From contig JAJLPB010000001.1 of the NCBI GenBank assembly GCA_025548565.1, positions 62,001 to 126,000 of the forward strand: a stretch of DNA of 64,000 bases, given 5' to 3'. The position numbers and the translations under genes are program-made. This document shows, in pieces, positions 18,096 through 25,144 of the stretch. Within the stretch, counting starts at the first letter, position 1; every line of letters starts with the position of its first letter. The notes beneath the pieces were generated by a model. It worked only from the letters and a program-made list of their open reading frames with translations, searched no databases and was not told the origin of the DNA. Source of the DNA: Rugamonas sp. A1-17. GTDB taxonomy: Bacteria; Pseudomonadota; Gammaproteobacteria; Burkholderiales; Burkholderiaceae_D.

Positions 18096-19379
18096 ATGGA
18101 ATATGACAAGCCACGAGCAGGGATCGACCTGCCATCCGATGCGAACACTGTGAACACCAAGCGTCGGCAAATCATTCATGGCGCAGGTCTTGTAGCAGGG
18201 GGAAGCATGTTGGGATTGGCAACGGGTGGGGTGTGGGCGGCGGGTTCGGACAAGCCGGAGAAGGAAGAAATCAAGATCGGCTTCATTCCGCTGACCGACT
18301 GCGCGTCGGTGGTGATGGCCTCGGTGCTGGGCTTCGACAAGAAGTACGGCGTCAAGTTCGTGCTGAGCAAGGAAGCCTCGTGGGCCGGCGTGCGCGACAA
18401 GCTGGCCAACGGCGACCTGGACGCGGCCCATGTGCTGTATGGGTTGCTTTATGGCGTGCAGATGGGGATCGGCGGCCAGAAGAAGGACATGGCGGCGCTG
18501 ATGAGCATCAACAACAACGGCCAGGCCATCACGCTGTCGAAGAAGCTGGCCGACAAGGGCGCGGTCGACGGCGCGTCGCTGGCCAAGCTGATGCAGACCG
18601 ACAAGCGCGAATACACCTTCGCCCAGACCTTCCCGACCGGCACCCACGCGATGTGGCTGTACTACTGGCTGGCCGCCAACGGCATCAACCCGATGAAGGA
18701 CGCCAAGGTCATCACCGTGCCGCCGCCGCAGATGGTGGCCAATATGCGGGTCGGGAACATGGATGGCTTCTGCGTGGGCGAGCCGTGGGGCCACCGCGCC
18801 ATCATGGACGGCGTCGGCATCACCGCCATCACCACGCAGGACATCTGGAAGGACCATCCCGAGAAGGTGCTCGGCTCGACGCTGGAATTCGTCAAGAAGC
18901 ATCCGAACACCTGCCGCGCGATGATTGCCGCGATACTCGACGCCAGCAAATGGATCGACGCCTCGCTGGCCAACAAGAACAAGATGGCCGAGGTGATCGC
19001 CGACAAATCTTACGTCAACACCAGCAAGGACGCGATCGACCAGCGCATCATGGGCCGCTACCAGAACGGTCTGGGCAAGACCTGGGACGACCCGAACTAC
19101 ATGAAGTTCTACAACGACGGCGCGGTCAACTTCCCTTATCTGTCGGACGGCATGTGGTTCATGACGCAGCACCGCCGCTGGGGCCTGCTGAAGGACGACC
19201 CGGATTACCTGGCCGTGGCCACTTCGGTCAACCAGATCGACTTGTACAAGGAAGCCGCGGCGATGACCAAGACACCGGTGCCGAAAAGCCCGCTGCGCAC
19301 GTCGAAGCTGATGGATGGTTCCGTTTGGGACGGCAAGAACCCGAAAGCGTTCGCCGCCTCGTTCAAGATCAAAGCCTGA
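18096..19379 (+). CDS. nrtA: Nitrate ABC transporter substrate-binding protein (NrtA/CmpA family)
   Basis: This is a periplasmic binding protein for nitrate/nitrite. The 427-residue product has a twin-arginine type signal (KRRQIIHGAG, residues 27-36, then a hydrophobic stretch to about residue 48), followed by the NrtA-family core IKIGFIPLTDCASVVMA. Further family motifs are GTHAMWLYYWLAANGINP and FCVGEPWGHRA. NasS, the sensor partner of NasT, belongs to the same family but is cytoplasmic; the export signal argues that this one is the transporter component. AAGGGA precedes the ATG. It is the first gene after the ANTAR leader. Confidence 0.9.
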   Translation: MEYDKPRAGIDLPSDANTVNTKRRQIIHGAGLVAGGSMLGLATGGVWAAGSDKPEKEEIKIGFIPLTDCASVVMASVLGFDKKYGVKFVLSKEASWAGVRDKLANGDLDAAHVLYGLLYGVQMGIGGQKKDMAALMSINNNGQAITLSKKLADKGAVDGASLAKLMQTDKREYTFAQTFPTGTHAMWLYYWLAANGINPMKDAKVITVPPPQMVANMRVGNMDGFCVGEPWGHRAIMDGVGITAITTQDIWKDHPEKVLGSTLEFVKKHPNTCRAMIAAILDASKWIDASLANKNKMAEVIADKSYVNTSKDAIDQRIMGRYQNGLGKTWDDPNYMKFYNDGAVNFPYLSDGMWFMTQHRRWGLLKDDPDYLAVATSVNQIDLYKEAAAMTKTPVPKSPLRTSKLMDGSVWDGKNPKAFAASFKIKA

Positions 19380-19391
19380 TGAGGGAATGCC

Positions 19392-20285
19392 ATGAACGCC
19401 ATGCTCCAACCTGAAAGCGCCGCGCCGGCTGCGTCACCGGCACCGGCCACAGTGCGCCGTCCCCGCCGCCCGCTGGCCGCCAACGCCTCGGCGCGCGCGC
19501 GGCAGCAGGTGTCCGCCAGCGCGATGAAGATCGTCGCGCCATTGCTGGGCGCCGCGCTGCTGGTGCTGGTCTGGCAGATCATCACCATCAACAACAGCAG
19601 CTTCCCGACGCCGCTGGTAACCCTGCAGGAAGCGGTCAAGCTGTTCGCCGATCCGTTCTACAGCAAAAGCCCGAACGACCAGGGCATAGGCTGGAACGTG
19701 CTCGCTTCGCTGCAGCGCGTGGCGGTGGGCTTCGGGCTGGCCGCGCTGATCGGCATCCCGCTGGGCTTTGTGATCGGCCGCGTGCAGTTCATCGGCAGCA
19801 TGTTCGGTCCGATCATCAGTTTGCTTAAGCCGGTGTCGCCGCTGGCCTGGCTGCCCATCGGCCTGCTGGTGTTCAAGTCCGCCAACCCGGCCGCCATCTG
19901 GTCGATCTTCATCTGCTCGATCTGGCCGATGATCATCAACACCGCCGTCGGCGTGCAGCGCGTGCCGCAGGATTACATGAACGTGGCGCGGGTGCTCAAC
20001 CTGACGGAGTGGAAGGTGCTGACCAAGATCCTGCTGCCATCCGCGCTGCCCTACATCCTGACCGGCGTGCGGCTGTCGATCGGCACCGCGTGGCTGGTGA
20101 TCGTCGCGGCCGAGATGCTGACCGGCGGCGTGGGCATCGGCTTCTGGGTGTGGGACGAGTGGAACAACCTCAATGTCCCGCACATCATCATCGCCATCGT
20201 CGCCATCGGCGTGGTCGGGTTGATGCTGGAGCAGGCGCTGATGGCGCTGGCCCGCGCCTTCACCTACGAACAAGTATCCAACTAA
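19392..20285 (+). CDS. nrtB: Nitrate ABC transporter permease
   Basis: A 297-residue inner membrane permease of the NrtB/SsuC family. A polar, Ala-rich N-terminus precedes about six membrane segments, and the cytoplasmic EAA loop is visible in the region NVARVLNLTEWKVLTKILLPSALPYILTG. It starts 12 bp after nrtA and ends 12 bp before the ATPase gene, with GGAG ahead of the next start. Nitrate specificity is inferred from the operon. Confidence 0.93.
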   Translation: MNAMLQPESAAPAASPAPATVRRPRRPLAANASARARQQVSASAMKIVAPLLGAALLVLVWQIITINNSSFPTPLVTLQEAVKLFADPFYSKSPNDQGIGWNVLASLQRVAVGFGLAALIGIPLGFVIGRVQFIGSMFGPIISLLKPVSPLAWLPIGLLVFKSANPAAIWSIFICSIWPMIINTAVGVQRVPQDYMNVARVLNLTEWKVLTKILLPSALPYILTGVRLSIGTAWLVIVAAEMLTGGVGIGFWVWDEWNNLNVPHIIIAIVAIGVVGLMLEQALMALARAFTYEQVSN

Positions 20286-20297
20286 AGGAGCGCGATC

Positions 20298-21104
20298 ATG
20301 GACGAGCCAAAATTCATCGATATCGAAGGCGTGGAGATGGTGTTCCACACCCGGAAGGGCGTATTCCACGCGCTGCGCGAGATCGACCTGACGGTGCGCA
20401 AGGGAGAGTTCATCACGCTGATCGGCCACTCGGGCTGCGGCAAGTCGACCTTGCTGAACCTGATCGCCGGCCTGCTCAAGCCCACGGACGGCGTGCTGTT
20501 GTGCGCCAACCGCGAGATCGCCGGGCCCTCGCCGGAGCGCTCGGTGGTGTTCCAGAACCATTCGCTGCTGCCCTGGTTGACATGCTACGAGAACATCTAC
20601 CTCGGCGTTGAGCGCGTGTTCGGCAAGACCGAAACGCGCAGCCAGCTGCGCGAGCGCACCTTGCAGGCCCTGGCGCTGGTCGGCCTGACGGCGGCGGAGG
20701 GTAAGCGTCCGCACGAGATCTCGGGCGGTATGAAGCAGCGCGTCGGCATCGCCCGCGCGCTGGCGATGGAGCCGAAGGTACTGCTGATGGACGAGCCGTT
20801 CGGCGCGCTCGACGCGCTGACGCGCGCGCATCTGCAGGACGAACTGCTGAAGATCGTCGCGGCCACCAAATCGACCGTGGTGATGGTCACGCACGATGTG
20901 GACGAGGCGGTGCTGCTGTCGGACCGCATCGTCATGATGACCAACGGCCCGGCCGCCACCATCGGCGAGATCGTCGACGTGCGGCTGGACCGTCCGCGCG
21001 ACCGCGTGGCGCTGGCGCAGGATGCGCGCTACGGCGAGTACCGCACGGCGGTGCTGGAGTTCTTGTACCGCAAACAGGCGCATCCCGCGAAGGAAGCCGC
21101 TTGA
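20298..21104 (+). CDS. nrtD: Nitrate ABC transporter ATP-binding protein
   Basis: A 268-residue cytoplasmic ATPase. Walker A is GHSGCGKST, the signature is [18 protein letters not shown], Walker B is [13 protein letters not shown], and the switch His is in [10 protein letters not shown]. It is the short NrtD/SsuB-like form, without the fused NrtA-like domain of cyanobacterial NrtC. Its stop overlaps the start of the next gene by one base (TGATG). Confidence 0.93.
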   Translation: MDEPKFIDIEGVEMVFHTRKGVFHALREIDLTVRKGEFITLIGHSGCGKSTLLNLIAGLLKPTDGVLLCANREIAGPSPERSVVFQNHSLLPWLTCYENIYLGVERVFGKTETRSQLRERTLQALALVGLTAAEGKRPHEISGGMKQRVGIARALAMEPKVLLMDEPFGALDALTRAHLQDELLKIVAATKSTVVMVTHDVDEAVLLSDRIVMMTNGPAATIGEIVDVRLDRPRDRVALAQDARYGEYRTAVLEFLYRKQAHPAKEAA

Positions 21105-21775
21105 TGGATATGACCACGCCCCCACTGGCGCCGGAGAGCGCCGCCACCAAGGCGCTGTCCGGTGAAGTGTTCGGCGCGTTGATCAATCTGTCGGGCCGCC
21201 GGCGCTTCCTCTCGCAGCGCATCGTGTTGTATGCGCTGCTGGCGTCGCAGGGGCAGGAGGACGCTGCCGCCATCGCGCAGGAGGCGCTGGCGGTGTTCCG
21301 GGGCGCGAACAAGTCCCTGCTGGCCGAGAAGGATGGCTTGCCGGGCGTGTTCTGTCCCGAGCTGCAGGAAGCCTACTTCGGCAAGCTGGATGGCGACCGG
21401 CAGATCACCGCCTTCGCCGACCTGGGCGAGCGTGCCTTGAAGTCGATCGCGCTGGGATCGCCGCAGACGCCGGAGCTGCTGGCGGAGCTGGTGCGCATCA
21501 CCACGCCGACGCTGGCGATCCTCAACACCATCACCAGCATCTACGAAGAGCAGGCGAAGAAGCACGCCCGCATGGTGCGCAAGCAGCTGCGTGGCGTGAT
21601 CACCGATATCGATACCATCAACCGCCAGGCGCGGATGGTGGCCTTCAACGCGCGCATCGTCGCGGCGAGGGCGGGGCACGCGGGCAAGGAATTCTCGGTG
21701 GTGGCGGGCGTGCTGTCCAACATCACCGGCGAGATCGACGAAATGGTCAGCGCGGCGCTGGCCGCGGCAGGATAG
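21104..21775 (+). CDS. Soluble PilJ-domain/truncated methyl-accepting protein in the nitrate operon
   Basis: A 224-residue protein without signal peptide or membrane segment. Residues about 20-150 resemble the PilJ/NarX-type sensor fold, with the key helix ALINLSGRRRFLSQRIVLYAL; this domain binds nitrate in NarX/NarQ and in PilJ-type chemoreceptors. Residues about 170-218 match the hairpin tip of chemoreceptor signalling domains (INRQARMVAFNARIVAARAG...GKEFSVVAGVLSNI), but only a few heptads are present. It is translationally coupled to nrtD and precedes cobA. A cytoplasmic nitrate sensor for this operon is a plausible role, possibly acting with NasT; this is inference. Confidence 0.75.
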   Translation: MDMTTPPLAPESAATKALSGEVFGALINLSGRRRFLSQRIVLYALLASQGQEDAAAIAQEALAVFRGANKSLLAEKDGLPGVFCPELQEAYFGKLDGDRQITAFADLGERALKSIALGSPQTPELLAELVRITTPTLAILNTITSIYEEQAKKHARMVRKQLRGVITDIDTINRQARMVAFNARIVAARAGHAGKEFSVVAGVLSNITGEIDEMVSAALAAAG

Positions 21776-21799
21776 TAAGAACATCATGAGGAGAACATC

Positions 21800-22555
21800 A
21801 TGGGCAGCGTAACCCTGGTAGGCGCCGGTCCCGGCGACCCGGAACTGTTGACGTTAAAGGCCGTCCGCGCCATCGAGCGGGCCGACGTGGTGTTGATCGA
21901 TGATCTGGTCAACCCGGAGATACTCAACTTCGCGCCATCGGCGGCGCGGGTGATCCAGGTCGGCAAGCGAGGCGGCTGCGCCTCCACGCCACAGGAATTC
22001 ATCGAGCGGCTGATGATCGCCGAAGCGCGCGCGGGGCACCGCGTGGTGCGCCTGAAGGGCGGCGATCCGTACATGTTCGGCCGGGGCGGCGAGGAGCGGG
22101 CATCGCTGCGCGCGCACGGCATCGAGGTCGACGTGGTGCCGGGCATCAGCAGCGGCCTGGCAGCGCCGGCCAGCATCGGCATCCCGTTGACGCACCGTTC
22201 GTGGAGCCAGGGCGTGACCTTCGTCACCGGCCATGGCAAGGATGCGGAATCCGAACCGGAATGGAAAGCGCTGGCGCAGAGCGGCCTGACGCTGGTGATC
22301 TACATGGGCGTGGCCCGTGTGGACGCGATCCAGGCCGGCCTGCTGGCCGGCGGCGCGGCGGCCGACACGCCGGTGGCGGTGGTGCAATCGGCCACGCGCG
22401 ACAACCAGCGCCAGTTGATCACCACCCTGGGCCAGCTGCCGCAAGCGCTGCGCGCCAGCGGCCTTGGCAGCCCAAGCATCATCGTCGTCGGCGACGTGGT
22501 GCGCTGCGCGGACGATTGGCAGGCCCTTGCCGAACCTGTGCGCGCTAGCGCTTGA
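21800..22555 (+). CDS. cobA: Uroporphyrinogen-III C-methyltransferase
   Basis: This SAM-dependent enzyme makes precorrin-2, the precursor of siroheme needed by NirB. The 251-residue product has the SUMT motifs VTLVGAGPGDPELLTLKA at the N-terminus, RLKGGDPYMFGRGGEE near residue 83, and VVPGISSGLAAPASIGIPLTHR. It is the single-domain form, lacking the CysG dehydrogenase/ferrochelatase half. GAGGAGAACATC precedes the ATG. It closes the nrt operon; its stop overlaps the convergent hydrolase gene by 11 nt. Confidence 0.93.
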   Translation: MGSVTLVGAGPGDPELLTLKAVRAIERADVVLIDDLVNPEILNFAPSAARVIQVGKRGGCASTPQEFIERLMIAEARAGHRVVRLKGGDPYMFGRGGEERASLRAHGIEVDVVPGISSGLAAPASIGIPLTHRSWSQGVTFVTGHGKDAESEPEWKALAQSGLTLVIYMGVARVDAIQAGLLAGGAAADTPVAVVQSATRDNQRQLITTLGQLPQALRASGLGSPSIIVVGDVVRCADDWQALAEPVRASA

Positions 22556-23477
22556 CGCCTGACCTGAACCATTCCGCCAGGCCGCCGACGAAGTCCTGCA
22601 GGTTGGCCTTGTCCGGTGCTTGCAGTGTGTGGCCGGCGTTGGGGTATTCGATGAAGGTAAACTTCTTTTCGGGATGGCCGGCGAAGTAGTCCCGCAAGGC
22701 CCGTTCTGATTCGATGGCTTCGCTTTCGTCCTTCTCACCCATGGCGGCGATGATCGGTATATCCAGTTGGGCATAGGTGGACAAGGGATCGTAGAACAAG
22801 TGCGAACTCCAGTAGCGATAGGGATGGCCGAAGAACGCCTTGTCCAGGCTTTGCGGATCGGCCTTGATCGCGGCGAAGGTGTTCAGGAAGATCTCACGCG
22901 AGAAAGGCGATGCGTAGGGCGGCACACCACGCCCGGCGAAGATCAGGAAGCTCTGGCTTTGCGGTAGGCCGCCACTGCCTCCTGTGGCGAGCCAGCCTAT
23001 CTTCGGGCTACGCAGCGCCACGATGGGCGCCACCGCACCGCCCTCGGAGAAGCCAAGTATCGCGATACTGCGCGTTCCCGCAGCCTTCAACGTCGGCTCC
23101 TGTTCAATGAACGTCAGGGTGTCGCTTACCCGCCGCTCCAGGGTGTCCGCCTCGTTATAGGCATCGGAGCATGCCTGGCCATCCGCTCCTTTCTGAATGC
23201 CGATCTTTTCAAGGAAGTAGACATCCACCGGCGCCGGATAGCGCTCGAAGAAGAACGGCACGCGGCTGCCGAAGTCTTTGCAGCCCGACCCGCTGAGCAG
23301 CACGACAGGCGTCGTTGGCACGTTGTTAGGGGCGTCGTGCAGATGATAGTAGCGGCGCGCCTGCCCATCGATCTGGATCGTCGTCTCATCCAGTACGCGG
23401 GCGGCAAACGCGGATGTGGCCAGAAGGGCGGCCGTGGCCGCCAGTGCTGTCCTGTGAAGAATTGGGCATAGGTTCAT
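22545..23477 (-). CDS. Secreted alpha/beta hydrolase
   Basis: A 310-residue protein starting at ATG 23477 (MNLCPILHRTALAATAALLA) with a signal peptide ending near AFAA (residue 25). The nucleophile elbow is GFSEGG, a late Asp lies in the MGEKDESEA region, and the catalytic His is in NAGHTLQ. This is a dienelactone-hydrolase/peptidase-like alpha/beta hydrolase; the substrate is unknown. It lies between the two nitrate operons on the other strand, and its promoter region faces the nitrate MFS leader. No functional link to nitrate is evident. Confidence 0.75.
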   Translation of the reverse strand: MNLCPILHRTALAATAALLATSAFAARVLDETTIQIDGQARRYYHLHDAPNNVPTTPVVLLSGSGCKDFGSRVPFFFERYPAPVDVYFLEKIGIQKGADGQACSDAYNEADTLERRVSDTLTFIEQEPTLKAAGTRSIAILGFSEGGAVAPIVALRSPKIGWLATGGSGGLPQSQSFLIFAGRGVPPYASPFSREIFLNTFAAIKADPQSLDKAFFGHPYRYWSSHLFYDPLSTYAQLDIPIIAAMGEKDESEAIESERALRDYFAGHPEKKFTFIEYPNAGHTLQAPDKANLQDFVGGLAEWFRSGVKR

Positions 23478-23542
23478 GGCCGCCAGCATAAGCCGAGCTT
23501 GAAATATCGTCAACAAACCGCCGGCGCCGTGAGGCGCTGGCC

Positions 23543-23572
23543 TGCACCGTCAACGCGCACCGATAGCGTGCA
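23543..23572. promoter_or_regulatory. Paired NtrC-like enhancer sites
   Basis: Two 17-bp dyads of the form TGCACC-N5-GGTGCA overlap here. Site 23543-23559 has two mismatches in the right half; site 23556-23572 has one mismatch in each half. They lie about 85-110 bp before the sigma54 promoter, the usual enhancer distance. A further TGCACC half-site lies at 23577-23582. Confidence 0.6.
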
Positions 23573-23656
23573 ATCGTGCACCGCAACATCGCACCGTGGC
23601 GGCGTAATCCAAGCCTGCTGCGGCCACCTCCCTCTGTAAACACGTGGCGAGCGGCC

Positions 23657-23672
23657 TGGCACAGCTCTTGCA
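23657..23672 (+). promoter_or_regulatory. Sigma54 promoter of the nitrate MFS-nir-nas operon
   Basis: TGGCAC-N5-TTGCA, a near-perfect -24/-12 promoter, with GG (23658-23659) and GC (23670-23671) 10 nt apart. The predicted start near 23683 is three bases before the first leader hairpin. Confidence 0.88.
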
Positions 23673-23685
23673 ATACAGAGGCTAA

Positions 23686-23803
23686 GGGATCAACGGCGAT
23701 CCCCCCGAATACATCAGCTGACCCAATGACGGGTTGGCAGGACAACGGCGTCCGCCCAACCCGGTCTTAGGTGACCTTGGTTGTGCGGGCGCCTTTTTGT
23801 TTT
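23686..23803 (+). ncRNA. NasT-responsive (ANTAR) leader with overlapping terminator, nitrate MFS-nir-nas operon
   Basis: P1: GGGATC, hexaloop AACGGC, GATCCC (23686-23703). P2: GGGTTGG, internal loop, GGAC, hexaloop AACGGC, GTCC, internal loop, CCAACCC (23731-23762). Both loops have A1 and G4. The 3' half of P2 (23747-23761) is also the 5' arm of a 15-bp terminator stem whose 3' arm is 23779-23793, followed by TTTTTGTTTT. Forming P2 therefore excludes the terminator, the published ANTAR antitermination logic. With the NtrC sites and sigma54 promoter, this explains most of the 342-bp gap before the transporter gene. Confidence 0.9.
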
Positions 23804-23819
23804 CTGAACGGGATAAAAA

Positions 23820-25127
23820 ATGGCCACCAAAGCTACCAGCATCAAGCTCTTTTCGATCTCAACGCCGCAAATGCGGGCGTTCCACCTGACCTGGATGGCG
23901 TTCTTCGTCTGCTTCTTCGCGTGGTTCGCCTGCGCGCCGCTGATGCCGGTGATTAAAGGTGAATTCGGCCTGAGCGTCGCGCAGATCGCAAACATCAATA
24001 TCGCCGCAGTCGCCATCACCATCCTCGTGCGGCTGGTGGTCGGCCCGCTGTGCGACCACTTCGGCCCGCGCAAAACCTATACCGGCTTGCTGCTGCTGGG
24101 TTCCATCCCGGTGATCGGCGTCGCCTTCGCGCAGAGCTACGAGAGCTTCCTGTTCTTCCGCCTCGGGATCGGCGCGGCCGGCGCCAGCTTCGTCATCACG
24201 CAGTACCACACCTCGGTGATGTTCGCGCCTAAAGTGGTGGGTACCGCCAACGCCGCCGCCGCAGGCTGGGGCAATGCCGGCGGCGGCGTGGCGCAAGCCA
24301 CCATGCCACTGCTGATGACCGCCATGGTCATGCTGGGTGTGAGCGAAACCTACGGCTGGCGCGCCGCGCTGATCGTGCCGGGCGTCCTGATGATCATCAT
24401 GGCCGGCGTCTACTACCGCTACACCCAGGACTGCCCGCAAGGGAACTTCACCGAACTGCGCGCAGCCGGCATCGCCATCGACGGCGGCGCCAAGAAGGGC
24501 GGCTGGGAGAGCTTCAAGCTGGCCTCCGTCAACTATCGCGTATGGATGCTGTTCATCACCTACGGCGCCTGCTTCGGCATCGAGATCTTCATCCACAACA
24601 TCGCCGCGATCTACTACGTCGACCACTTCAAATTGACGCTGCCGCAGGCCGGCATGGCGGCGGGCAGCTTCGGCCTGCTGGCATTGTTCGCCCGTGCGCT
24701 GGGCGGCTGGGTGTCGGACAAATTCGCCGCCGCCGGCAACCTGAATAACCGCGTCACGCTGCTGTTCGTGCTGATGCTGGGCGAAGGCGCCGGCCTGCTG
24801 ATGTTCGCCAACGCCGGCAGCGCCGCGCTGGCGATCGGCGCCATGCTGGTCTTCGGCCTGTTCACCCACATGGCCTGCGGTGCCACCTACGCCATCGTGC
24901 CTTTCGTCGACAAGCGCGCCCTGGGCGGCGTGGCCGGCATCATCGGCGCGGGCGGCAACGTCGGCGCCGTGGCCGCGGGCTTCCTGATGAAAGGCCTGGG
25001 CAACACGCAGCAGACGCTGAGCATCCTGGGCATCGTCGTCGGCGCATCCGCGCTGTGCGCACTGGCCGCCCGCTTCAGCAGCGCCGCCGTCGAAGAAACC
25101 GCAACCGCCACCAAGCTGGCAGCTTAA
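23820..25127 (+). CDS. NNP-family nitrate/nitrite MFS transporter
   Basis: A 435-residue inner membrane transporter with 12 predicted segments. The NNP signature glycine-rich segment AAAAGWGNAGGGVAQ is present, together with FRLGIGAAGASFVITQYH and GPLCDHFGPRK. This is the NarK/NasA/NrtP type that takes up nitrate (and may exchange nitrite). It begins the operon with nirB, nirD, the FAD reductase and nasA, giving the cell a second nitrate uptake route besides the ABC system. The uptake role is inferred from the assimilatory context. Confidence 0.93.
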   Translation: MATKATSIKLFSISTPQMRAFHLTWMAFFVCFFAWFACAPLMPVIKGEFGLSVAQIANINIAAVAITILVRLVVGPLCDHFGPRKTYTGLLLLGSIPVIGVAFAQSYESFLFFRLGIGAAGASFVITQYHTSVMFAPKVVGTANAAAAGWGNAGGGVAQATMPLLMTAMVMLGVSETYGWRAALIVPGVLMIIMAGVYYRYTQDCPQGNFTELRAAGIAIDGGAKKGGWESFKLASVNYRVWMLFITYGACFGIEIFIHNIAAIYYVDHFKLTLPQAGMAAGSFGLLALFARALGGWVSDKFAAAGNLNNRVTLLFVLMLGEGAGLLMFANAGSAALAIGAMLVFGLFTHMACGATYAIVPFVDKRALGGVAGIIGAGGNVGAVAAGFLMKGLGNTQQTLSILGIVVGASALCALAARFSSAAVEETATATKLAA

Positions 25128-25144
25128 GAGCTTAAGAGGACATC

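Noticed and set aside
21777..21803. Short imperfect duplication of GAACATCATG before cobA, giving two ATGs
   Set aside because: The first ATG is out of frame with cobA and has no coding potential. It is probably a chance or minor duplication around the ribosome binding site.
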